Assembly (NCBI RefSeq): GCF_003001935.1
Contig: NZ_PVNG01000001.1
Span: 310,001-374,000, forward strand
DNA: 64,000 nt
Direction: 5' to 3'
Source: Nonomuraea fuscirosea
GTDB taxonomy: Bacteria > Actinomycetota > Actinomycetes > Streptosporangiales > Streptosporangiaceae
Shown one piece after another: positions 1 through 6,852 of the stretch. The notes beneath the pieces were generated by a model. It was not told the DNA's origin. It saw only the letters and a program-made list of their open reading frames with translations, and searched no databases. A program made the position numbers and the translations under genes. The stretch's first letter is position 1. Every line of letters starts with the position of its first letter.

Positions 1-333
1 GCCTGGCTGGCCACGATCGCCCACCGGCGCGCGGTGGACCACGTACGCGCCGAGGAGCGCAGGAGGGTCTCGGCGCTCGGCCCGCGGCTGTTCGAGCGCG
101 AGCCCGTGCGGCTGGAGGACACCGTGCTCGCCGCCGACGAGGCGGAACGGGTCCGGCAGGCGGTCACGTCGTTACCCGACGGCCTGCGGGAAGCGGTCGA
201 GCTGGCGTATTTCGGCGGCAGGACCTACCGGCAGGTCGGGGAGGAGCTGGGCGTGCCGGAGGGCACGGCCAAGTCGCGCATCCGGCTGGCGCTGCGGCGC
301 CTGGCGGACGCGCTCGCCGAGGAGGAAGTGTGA
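1..333 (+). CDS. ECF sigma factor, 5' end missing
   Basis: This is the C-terminal part of an extracytoplasmic-function RNA polymerase sigma factor; the reading frame is open from base 1, so the true start lies outside the window. The first codons (AWLATIAHRRAVDHVRAEER) look like the end of region 2. Residues 50-105 form a region 4 helix-turn-helix (LPDGLREAVELAYFGGRTY, then EGTAKSRI), which binds the -35 element. SigK-like factors of this type are usually followed by a zinc-finger anti-sigma protein fused to a DinB/MDMPI domain. Here the next full gene keeps only the DinB/MDMPI part. The family call is firm, the subgroup is not. Confidence 0.9.
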   Translation, partial: AWLATIAHRRAVDHVRAEERRRVSALGPRLFEREPVRLEDTVLAADEAERVRQAVTSLPDGLREAVELAYFGGRTYRQVGEELGVPEGTAKSRIRLALRRLADALAEEEV

Positions 334-532
334 TGACCACCGCGCCGCCGACCGCCGGGCGGGCGTTCGCGCACGCGAGCGGCACGCCGGACGCGGGCCC
401 GCCGCACGCGCGGCCGGCGCACGCTGGACCGGCGCACGCGAGCCCGGTGTTCGCGCACGCGGGAAGCAGTCTTACGGACGCAGGGCCGCCGCGCACGTGC
501 CCAGCGTCCACGCACGCGCAGGAAGAGGTGTG
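333..532 (+). other. low-complexity spacer with short Ala/His/Pro-rich reading frame
   Basis: A 67-codon frame (GTG 330 or ATG 333, stop 531-533) lies between the sigma factor and the MDMPI gene. It overlaps both through nearly identical junctions (GTGTGATG at 328-335 and 528-535). The peptide is almost only Ala, His, Pro, Gly and Ser, built on degenerate GCGCACGCG repeats, and shows no zinc-binding HxxxCxxC motif. It occupies the place where the anti-sigma zinc finger is expected. It may be translated, but it looks like repeat-expanded or decayed DNA and not a functional domain. Confidence 0.45.
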
Positions 533-1423
533 ATGGACCCCGTCGAGCGTCTCTATCTGGACGCGATGATGGAGGACCCGGCGGTGCCGGCCCACTCGTT
601 GCGACCCCAGCTCCTGTCCGGGGCCAGGGCCCGGCGCAGGCCCGCGGCCCCCACCGCCGCCTGGGCCGAGCCGTACGCCGGCCGCGTGGCCGCCATGGAC
701 GCCCTGCTGGCCTCGGCCGCGGAGGACGACTGGTCGCGCGTCATCGTCGAGGGCTGGACGTTGCAGGAGCTCGTCGCCCACCTGGCCGCCAAGGACGGCC
801 TGCTGGCCGCCGCCGTCGGAGCTCCCGTGCTGGGCCCGCCGATCGGCGCGGCCGACTCGGCGAGCCGGACGGACGACCTCCAGGCCTACGAACGTGCCCG
901 CAGCCCCGAGCAGACCAGGCGGGACTGGCGCGCCCAGGCCGACGCCCTGTGCCGCCACCTGGCCGAGCTGCCGCCCGCCACCCCGACCACGCTGGACGGC
1001 CTGGAGGTGGTGGCGAGCGACCACATCCTGGCCAGGAGCCTGGAGACGTGGATCCACACGGTGGACGCGGCCCAGATGGCCGAGATCCGGCTGCCCGACC
1101 CCATCGCCGGTCACATCCACCTCCAGGCCGACCTCTGCGCCCGCCTGCTGCCTCTCACGATGTTCCTGTCCGGCCTGGACGGCACCGGCCGCACGGCGCA
1201 CGTGACGCTGACGGGCGAGGGCGGCGGCGAGTGGCGGGTCGCCCTGGGCGTCGGCGACACGGAGCCGGGCGAACCGGATTTGCGCATCACGGCGGACGTG
1301 GTGAAGTTCTGCTTCCTGCTCGGCGGCAGGGGGGATCCGGGGGAGTTCCCCGCCGAGCTGGACGGAGACCTTCCCCTGGCCAGGGACATCCTCCATGCGG
1401 CCCCCGCCCTTTCCGGTCCTTAA
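533..1423 (+). CDS. DinB/maleylpyruvate-isomerase-fold protein (anti-sigma remnant or mycothiol-dependent enzyme)
   Basis: This 296-residue protein belongs to the mycothiol-dependent maleylpyruvate isomerase N-terminal/DinB superfamily. A helical bundle (residues 45-200; WTLQELVAHLAAKDGLL, then SLETWIHTVDAAQM) with His residues that could bind metal is followed by an SCP2-like C-terminal domain. In many actinomycetes this domain is fused behind a zf-HC2 anti-sigma finger and sits next to a SigK-like gene. Here the protein starts directly at MDPVERLYLDAMM, after the segment where the finger would be. The start ATG at 533 overlaps the preceding stop (GTGATG). The upstream GTG/ATG-bearing frame extension to 497 only adds low-complexity residues. 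Its true role, enzyme or regulator, is open. Confidence 0.75.
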   Translation: MDPVERLYLDAMMEDPAVPAHSLRPQLLSGARARRRPAAPTAAWAEPYAGRVAAMDALLASAAEDDWSRVIVEGWTLQELVAHLAAKDGLLAAAVGAPVLGPPIGAADSASRTDDLQAYERARSPEQTRRDWRAQADALCRHLAELPPATPTTLDGLEVVASDHILARSLETWIHTVDAAQMAEIRLPDPIAGHIHLQADLCARLLPLTMFLSGLDGTGRTAHVTLTGEGGGEWRVALGVGDTEPGEPDLRITADVVKFCFLLGGRGDPGEFPAELDGDLPLARDILHAAPALSGP

Positions 1424-1644
1424 CCCTACAAAAGGGACGAATTGCCGCTACGCCAATTACCGTATTTCCCACAAAATCAGGATTTCCGAATATCGCGACT
1501 TCCTGGTGAACGGCGATGATTTGACGGGTTGTTGGAGTTCGTAGAGGTAAAGGAGATTCTGCGTCGGGGTATGCCGACCCATGTCCGAGTACGCCGAGAA
1601 ATGCGCGTTCCAGGACTCCGGGTCGATCTACCCAGGGCGGAAAA

Positions 1645-2130
1645 ATGCACGTCAATTCGAATGACTCGCGCCGCGGGCGCATCGCGACACTGGCCGCGGC
1701 CGGAGCCGTCGCCGGACTCATGCTCCTCCCCGTCGGCCAGGGGGTCGCCGGCGCGAGCACGGCCGCGGTCCCGAGCGCGGTCGGATGGGTCTCGGGCGAG
1801 AAGCCGGTGCTGTGCGGGTACAGCCACTGGTGCGGCCGCCGCGGCTGGGGTCCCCGCTGGTGCGGCGGCAGGTGCCACCGGCATCACCACCACCACGGCT
1901 ACCGCCACCACCACGACTTCGAGTCGCACAACAGGCACCACCACGTCGACCGGCGCGAGCCCGTACGCCGGGAGCCCGTGCGCGAGGAGCCGGTGCGGAT
2001 GGAGCCCGAGCGGCCGGTCAAGGAGGACCGGGTCAGGCCGATCAAGCCGGTCAAGCCGGAGAACCCGTACAAGGACGACCGGGACGACTGGGGCGACTGG
2101 CTGCCCTTCGGCGCCGACGACGAGGGATGA
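1645..2130 (+). CDS. secreted His-rich protein of unknown function
   Basis: This is a 161-residue protein with an N-terminal signal peptide: basic residues 9-12, hydrophobic core 14-32, and probable cleavage after VAGA. The mature part has four Cys near residues 57-75 in a Trp/Gly/Arg-rich stretch. A dense His cluster follows (residues 78-100, including HRHHHHHGYRHHH). The acidic/basic tail has REPV-type repeats and ends in Asp/Trp-rich sequence. His clusters of this kind commonly bind Ni, Zn, Cu or Co, so metal storage or scavenging at the cell surface is a reasonable inference. I do not recognise the family. A GGGCGG sequence precedes the ATG. The 220 bp upstream (1424-1644) are clearly more AT-rich than the surroundings and probably hold the promoter. 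Confidence 0.7.
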   Translation: MHVNSNDSRRGRIATLAAAGAVAGLMLLPVGQGVAGASTAAVPSAVGWVSGEKPVLCGYSHWCGRRGWGPRWCGGRCHRHHHHHGYRHHHDFESHNRHHHVDRREPVRREPVREEPVRMEPERPVKEDRVRPIKPVKPENPYKDDRDDWGDWLPFGADDEG

Positions 2131-2214
2131 ACGAAGGCCGGCCGGGAGCACGCGTGTCGCGGCGATCGTGGAGGTCGTCGTCTAGGCTCGGCCCATGACG
2201 AGAGGGGGGTCCTC

Positions 2215-2790
2215 GTGACGGACGAAGTGACGGGTCTTGCGGGCCTGCTGTACGAGTTCGGGCTGCTCAAGCGCTACAAGCGGACCGGTTGGCTGGTGGC
2301 GGGCGTACGCGACCCCGAGAGCATCGCCGAGCACTCCTTCCGCGCCGCCGTCATCGCCAGCGTGATCGCCAGGCTCGAAGGGGCCGACCCGGAGCGGGCC
2401 GCGTTCATGAGCCTGTTCCACGACACGCAGGAAACCCGCATCACCGACATCCCGTACATCGGCAAGCGCTACCTCAAGCCGCCCTCCAACGAGGACGTCA
2501 CCGCGGACCAGATGCGGGGCGTGCCCGCGGAGGTGGCCGAGATGGTCGGCGACGCGGTCGGCGAGTACGAGGAGAAGGCCAGCCTGGAGGCCGTCTGCGC
2601 GCGCGACGCCGACAAGCTGGAGTGCCTCATCCAGGCCGTCGAATACCGGGAGCAGGGGCACCAGAACGTGCAGGGGTGGATCGACAGCTCCCTGGCCGCC
2701 CTCACGACCACGACGGGCAAGCGGCTGGCCGAGGAGGCGTTGAGCACGGGGACCCTCGACTGGGTGGTCCGCGTGCTCAACGGCGACTGA
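2215..2790 (+). CDS. HD-domain phosphohydrolase (YfbR-like)
   Basis: This 191-residue soluble protein is of the HD superfamily. Metal ligands are visible as AEHSFRAA (His about residue 42), FHDTQETR (the HD pair about residue 70) and a distal Asp in ARDADKLEC (about 140). YfbR-type members dephosphorylate 5'-deoxynucleotides; the substrate here cannot be told from sequence. The GTG start has an AGAGGGGGG ribosome site 5-13 bases upstream. It stands alone on the plus strand and is followed by tandem repeats and a convergent gene. Confidence 0.85.
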   Translation: MTDEVTGLAGLLYEFGLLKRYKRTGWLVAGVRDPESIAEHSFRAAVIASVIARLEGADPERAAFMSLFHDTQETRITDIPYIGKRYLKPPSNEDVTADQMRGVPAEVAEMVGDAVGEYEEKASLEAVCARDADKLECLIQAVEYREQGHQNVQGWIDSSLAALTTTTGKRLAEEALSTGTLDWVVRVLNGD

Positions 2791-2812
2791 CGCGACAGCC
2801 CGCACGGGCCCC

Positions 2813-2940
2813 GGCAGACGGCGCCAGGGCCCGTCGGCGGAGAACGGGGCAGACAGCGCCAGGGCTCGCCGGTGGAGGACCGGGCAGACGACGCCAGGGC
2901 TCGCCGGTGGAGGACCGGGCAGGCGGCGCCAAGGGCGCGC
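2813..2940. repeat. 35-bp tandem repeat, 3.6 copies
   Basis: Three full 35-bp units start at 2813, 2848 and 2883, each beginning GGCAGAC. A partial fourth unit starts at 2918. Units two and three differ by only a couple of bases. The array fills the gap between two convergent genes, so it is probably non-coding, although frames stay open through it because of the high GC content. Confidence 0.9.
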
Positions 2941-2967
2941 TGACAGGCCGTACCGGCGGCGGCCCGG

Positions 2968-4317
2968 CTATTCGCCGGCGGGGCGGGTGACGAGCTCTCT
3001 GGCGTACTCGTCGTCGCTCTCCGCCAGCACCCGCTCGGCCCCCTGCGCGGCCCGTTCGTCGCCGCGCAGGGCCAGCCCGCGGGTCGCCTCGGCCACCGTG
3101 CGCAGGTCGGTGTCGGTTAGCCGGGCCGCCAGCGCCTCCCTGATCCCGGGCGTGTCGGCGGCCAGCCCGGCGACGCCGGCGGTGGCCCAGTCGCGGATCT
3201 CGGAGTCGTCGTCCTCGGTCATCGAGATGAGCAGCGCCAGCGCTTCCTCGTCGTCCGGCGGCAGCACGTCGGCCAGCGCGATCGGGTCGGTCATCGTGCG
3301 CTGGTGACCGGGCCGCCCGATGACGTCGAGCACGTACGGCAGCGCCCGCGGATCGCCCTGATGCCCCAGCCCGGCCAGCACCGAGCGCAGCACCTGCGGA
3401 TTGCTCTCCGTGGTGACCATCTTCTGCAGCAGCGGCAGGGTCCGGTCGAGGTACGGCTTCTCCCCGTCCTCGGTGAACCCGAACTGGGCGATGGCGTCGA
3501 CCCCGAACTCCCGCTCCCTGGCGTCCTCGCTCAGGCACAGCCGGGTCAGCGCGTCGTACGTCTCCTCGTCGTCCCGCCTGTTCAGCGTGTCGGCCACGAT
3601 CCACCAGGTCTCGGCGTCCTCGTCGATGTCGCGGTGGGCCAGCGCCCGCGCCACGAGCCGCTCGACCGGGGTGTGGACGCCCGCCGCCTCCTCCAGGAGC
3701 GTCGCGACGGCCGCGTGGCCCCGCTGGGCCTGCACCTGGTCGCTCTCGGAGCCGTCGGCCGAGCGTCCCGCCACGGTGATCAGCTCGGTGCCGTCCTTGG
3801 CGTACTGGCGGGCCACCACGTATTCCCAGTCGTCCTGCTCGAACTGGTCCATCAGCGCGCTCTCCAGGTGCACGCCCACCCACGCGCCGGCGATCTCCAG
3901 CGGTGAGTCGCCCTCGCCGTCGTACTTCTGGTGGTCGGCCCCGGCCTCCAGCAGTGCCTGCACCACGCCCAGCGCGCCCCGCCTGGCGGCCAGGGTGAGC
4001 GGGGTGTCGCCGTCGTCGTTGGTGACGTCCACGTCGGCGCCCGCCTCGATCAGCACCTGGGCGACCGCGGCCTGTCCGTTGGTGGCGGCCCAGAGCAGGG
4101 CCGTCCAGCCGCCGTCCTCCCGGCCGTCGACCTGGGCGCCGGCTTCCAGCAGCGCCCTGGCCACCTCTGTGCGGTCCCTGGCGGCGGCCGCGCACAGCGG
4201 CAGCCCGCCCTCCTCGCCCTCGCTGGGCGTGTTGGGATCGACGCCGGAGGCGAGCAGCTTGCCGACGGTCTCGATCTCGCCGTTCATCGCCGCGCGGTAG
4301 AGCTGTTCCTCATGCAT
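2968..4317 (-). CDS. ankyrin-repeat protein with C-terminal HEAT-like region
   Basis: This is a 449-residue cytoplasmic protein. Residues 1-145 carry about four ankyrin repeats (for example GGWTALLWAATNGQAAVAQV and DDGDTPLTLAARRGALGVVQ). Residues 210-440 are helical and acidic, with HEAT/armadillo-like helix pairs (DDDSEIRDWATAGVAGLA, then TVAEATRGLALRG). Both halves are protein-binding scaffolds and no catalytic motif is visible. The start ATG at 4317 is preceded by AGGGTCCC. It is divergent from the DUF1707 gene at 4502. The partner is unknown. Confidence 0.8.
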   Translation of the reverse strand: MHEEQLYRAAMNGEIETVGKLLASGVDPNTPSEGEEGGLPLCAAAARDRTEVARALLEAGAQVDGREDGGWTALLWAATNGQAAVAQVLIEAGADVDVTNDDGDTPLTLAARRGALGVVQALLEAGADHQKYDGEGDSPLEIAGAWVGVHLESALMDQFEQDDWEYVVARQYAKDGTELITVAGRSADGSESDQVQAQRGHAAVATLLEEAAGVHTPVERLVARALAHRDIDEDAETWWIVADTLNRRDDEETYDALTRLCLSEDAREREFGVDAIAQFGFTEDGEKPYLDRTLPLLQKMVTTESNPQVLRSVLAGLGHQGDPRALPYVLDVIGRPGHQRTMTDPIALADVLPPDDEEALALLISMTEDDDSEIRDWATAGVAGLAADTPGIREALAARLTDTDLRTVAEATRGLALRGDERAAQGAERVLAESDDEYARELVTRPAGE

Positions 4318-4450
4318 GACAGGGACCCTAGCCTGGTCCGGCCGCGCCCCGGACCAAGCCAGGGCCCCGTGTCATGGCGTGGTACGCACGCGGCCCCCGC
4401 CGGGGTTCAATCGCGATGCCGAACCTGCATACTTCGCTGGATGTCGTGTT

Positions 4451-4466
4451 TCCTACCAAAGTAGGA
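4451..4466. promoter_or_regulatory. 16-bp palindrome upstream of the DUF1707 gene
   Basis: TCCTACCAAAGTAGGA is a palindrome with 6-bp arms and a 4-base spacer. It lies 36 bases upstream of the ATG at 4502, in the promoter region shared with the divergent ankyrin gene. It could be an operator, but no regulator is assigned. Confidence 0.45.
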
Positions 4467-4501
4467 GCTTCAAGGCGCTCGAAACGCGATATGTTGCGAG
4501 T

Positions 4502-5224
4502 ATGACTGATCCCGGTGACGTCCGCGCGTCGGACGCCGAGCGCGAGGCCGTCGTCGAGCAGCTCCGGGTGGCCTCGGTCGAGGGCCGGCTCTCGCTCGTC
4601 GAGCTGACGGACAGGACGGAGGCGGCCTACACCGCCACCACCCACGCCGAGCTGGCCATGCTCACCCAGGACCTGCCCGCGGGCGGCACGCGGGCGCCCG
4701 TCCCCGCCGCTCCCGCGGAGGGCAGGAAGCGGCGCTGGTTCGTCGGCGTCATGGGCGACTCCAAGCGGCGCGGCACGTGGCGCATCGACCAGGAGCTCGG
4801 CGCCGTCGCGGTGATGGGCGACGTGGTGCTCGACCTGCGCGAGGCCGAGGTGCGCACCGACCGGGTGGAGATCCTGGCGGTCTCCGTGATGGGCGACGTC
4901 AAGATCATCGTCCCCGACGGGGTGAACGTGGACCTCGACGGCATGGCCATCATGGGCGACAAGAAGGTCAAAGTGGACCAGGCGCCTCCCGGCATGAACG
5001 TGCCGGTGGTGCGGGTGCAGGCGTACGCGATCATGGGTGACGTCAAGGTGGTCGGCGACTCGCACGCCCAGCCGCTGCAGCGCCGCATCACCGCCTGGCG
5101 CGAGCACTGGCGGCGGCTGCACGGCGAGGACTGGCGCGAGCTGAGCCGCCAGCTGCGCGCCGACACCCGCGAGCTGAACCGGCAGATCCGCGACGCCCAC
5201 CGCGACCTGGGCCGAGGCTACTGA
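4502..5224 (+). CDS. DUF1707 / LiaF-like cell-wall-response protein
   Basis: This 240-residue protein has an N-terminal DUF1707 domain (residues 5-60; RASDAEREAVVEQLRVA, then GRLSLVELTDR). A LiaF-like domain follows (80-190), in which a V/IMGD tetrapeptide recurs five times, marking turns of a beta-helix-like fold. The tail (195-240) is a charged amphipathic helix. LiaF-type proteins act in envelope-stress sensing, and DUF1707 often precedes a membrane segment. No clear transmembrane helix is seen here, so the protein is probably peripheral. The start MTDPGD was chosen because DUF1707 begins directly after it; an upstream in-frame extension to 4316 crosses the promoter. Its stop is one base away from the stop of the convergent chelatase gene. 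Confidence 0.8.
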   Translation: MTDPGDVRASDAEREAVVEQLRVASVEGRLSLVELTDRTEAAYTATTHAELAMLTQDLPAGGTRAPVPAAPAEGRKRRWFVGVMGDSKRRGTWRIDQELGAVAVMGDVVLDLREAEVRTDRVEILAVSVMGDVKIIVPDGVNVDLDGMAIMGDKKVKVDQAPPGMNVPVVRVQAYAIMGDVKVVGDSHAQPLQRRITAWREHWRRLHGEDWRELSRQLRADTRELNRQIRDAHRDLGRGY

Positions 5225-5225
5225 G

Positions 5226-6002
5226 TCAGCCCGCCAGGGGCACCGGCTGCCGCTGGGCCGCCTCGTACCGTTCCAGCAGCACGTCCACCAGCTCGGGCGC
5301 GGGCCCGAGCACGTCCGCCACCACCTCGGCGCCCGCCTCCAGCGTCTCCCGCCGCACCTTGTCGGCGAAGTAACCGGGAGCCAGCAGGTACGGCGCGACG
5401 ACCACCCTCGGCGCTCCCGCCCGCCGCAGCGCGGCCACGGCCTCGGCGGGGGAGGGGCGGGCGGCGGAGGCGTACGCGGCCGTGACGGTCCACCAGCCGG
5501 AACGCCGCCAGCCCCGCGCCAGCGCGGCGACGACCCCGTTCGCCCTGGCGTCGCTGGAACCCGCCGAGACCAGCACCACCGCCGTGTCAGGGTCGCCCAC
5601 GGTCACGCCCGCCTCGCTCAGCCGCCGTTCGAGCGCGCGGCGCAGCGCGGGATGCGGCCCGAGCGTGCGGCCGTAGTGGACGACAAGGCGCGGCTCGCGG
5701 GCGCGCACCTCGTTCAGCGCGGCCGGCAGGTCCACCCGGCTGTGGTAGGCCTCGGTGAGCAGCAGCGGCAGCACCACGGCCCGGTCCAGGCCGCGCAGCG
5801 CCTGGCCGAGCGTGGGAGCGCTGTGGTCGAGATAGGCGACCCGGACGTCCAGCGGCACCTGGCCGAGCAACGCGGCCACGGTGGCGGCGGCGCGCGGGTC
5901 TCGCGACCCGTGGGCCACCGCCACCAGTGGCACGCCGCCGGGGGCCGTCCCGCCTGCCAACGGGACGGGTCCCCCACTGGGGATCACAGGTGAATGCCGC
6001 AT
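5226..6002 (-). CDS. sirohydrochlorin chelatase family protein (CbiX/SirB type)
   Basis: This 258-residue protein has tandem CbiX-type halves: VPLVAVAHGSRDPRA (residues 24-38, with the metal-binding His) and a second half with VVAPYLLAPGYFADKVRRE. Family members insert Fe2+ or Co2+ into sirohydrochlorin. Next to sulfite reductase the likely role is siroheme production, since siroheme is that enzyme's cofactor. The ATG at 6002 has a GGGGAAGG site five bases upstream and overlaps cysH by 19 bp. A GTG at 5987 would give a 4-bp GTGA overlap instead. It is the last gene of the sulfur operon. Confidence 0.85.
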   Translation of the reverse strand: MRHSPVIPSGGPVPLAGGTAPGGVPLVAVAHGSRDPRAAATVAALLGQVPLDVRVAYLDHSAPTLGQALRGLDRAVVLPLLLTEAYHSRVDLPAALNEVRAREPRLVVHYGRTLGPHPALRRALERRLSEAGVTVGDPDTAVVLVSAGSSDARANGVVAALARGWRRSGWWTVTAAYASAARPSPAEAVAALRRAGAPRVVVAPYLLAPGYFADKVRRETLEAGAEVVADVLGPAPELVDVLLERYEAAQRQPVPLAG

Positions 6003-6712
6003 TCGACCTTCCCCAGGCCCGCCCAGCGACCGCTGCGCGGATCCGCACCCTCGGCGACCTGCCGCGTGCACGGGGCGCAGCCGATCGACGGGTAGTTGTC
6101 GTAGTGCAACGGGTTGATGAGCACCCCGTTGTCGGCGATGTAGTTGTCGACGTCCTCCTGCGTCCAGGAGGCGATCGGGTTGACCTTCACCATCTGCCGC
6201 TTGGCGTCCCACTCCACGACCCTGGTGTCGGTCCTGCTGGTCGCCTCGTCGCGGCGGATGCCGGAGATCCAGGCCAGGTACGGCTCCAGCGCCCGGTTCA
6301 GCGGCTCCACCTTGCGCAGGTAGCAGCACAGGTCGGGATTGCGGCCGAACAGGCGCGGGCCGAGGTCGCGATCCTGCTCCTCGACCGTCCGCGACGGCTT
6401 CACGTCGATCACGTTGACGTCATAGACCTGCCGCACGGCGTCCCGCGTGCCGACCGTCTCGGCGAAGTGGTAGCCGGTGTCGATGAACAACACGTCCACC
6501 CCGGGTTTGACCCTGCTCACCAGGTCGATGAGGAGCGCATCGCTCATCGAGGAGGTCAGGCACAGCCGGTCGCCGAACGTGGCCGCCGCCCAGCGGATGA
6601 TCTCGCGGGCGGGGGCGTCCTCCAGGAACAGCGCGGCGGACTCGACGATGTCCTGCAGGTCGAGCGCGTCGCGCTGCTCTCTCAAACCGACCTCGATGTC
6701 GACCAGCGTCAT
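5984..6712 (-). CDS. cysH: adenylylsulfate (APS) reductase, thioredoxin-dependent
   Basis: This 242-residue enzyme reduces activated sulfate to sulfite in cytoplasmic sulfate assimilation. It has a PP-loop-like N-terminal half (LTSSMSDALL at about residue 52). The Cys pairs DLCCYLRK (about 127) and GCAPCTRQ (about 210) ligate a [4Fe-4S] cluster. That marks it as APS-type and not the cluster-free PAPS reductase. The catalytic Cys lies in the C-terminal ECGIHL. The ATG overlaps the zinc-ribbon stop (ATGA), so translation is probably coupled. In Streptomyces cysC, cysD and cysN usually follow; they are absent from this operon. Confidence 0.93.
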   Translation of the reverse strand: MTLVDIEVGLREQRDALDLQDIVESAALFLEDAPAREIIRWAAATFGDRLCLTSSMSDALLIDLVSRVKPGVDVLFIDTGYHFAETVGTRDAVRQVYDVNVIDVKPSRTVEEQDRDLGPRLFGRNPDLCCYLRKVEPLNRALEPYLAWISGIRRDEATSRTDTRVVEWDAKRQMVKVNPIASWTQEDVDNYIADNGVLINPLHYDNYPSIGCAPCTRQVAEGADPRSGRWAGLGKVECGIHL

Positions 6713-6852
6713 ATCTTCACTCCGATTCCCAGGAATTTCAGCTTGAAGGCACGAGCGCAGGCGCGGCAGTACCAGCCGCCGTCACCCTGGTAGGGCTCAA
6801 GGTCCTCGTCGCCGCAGTAGGGGCAGTGGAAGGGGACCGCTCGTGTGGTCAT
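6709..6852 (-). CDS. 47-residue zinc-ribbon protein of the sulfite reductase operon
   Basis: This very small protein has two Cys pairs, HCPYCGDEDLE and WYCRACARAFKLKF, spaced like a rubredoxin or zinc ribbon. It overlaps sulfite reductase and cysH by 4 bp on both sides (ATGA). A similar small gene sits between the sulfite reductase and cysH genes in Streptomyces. Its function is not established; a ferredoxin-like, assembly or regulatory role in sulfite/APS reduction is inference. Confidence 0.85.
   Translation of the reverse strand: MTTRAVPFHCPYCGDEDLEPYQGDGGWYCRACARAFKLKFLGIGVKI

Noticed and set aside
164..1396. Long minus-strand frame opposite the sigma/MDMPI genes
   Set aside because: Composition is Arg/Gly/Pro/His-rich as in GC-driven antisense shadows, it has no domain, and it lies opposite a well-supported gene.
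2813..2940. Tandem repeats as a CRISPR array
   Set aside because: Units are contiguous with no unique spacers and no cas genes are near.
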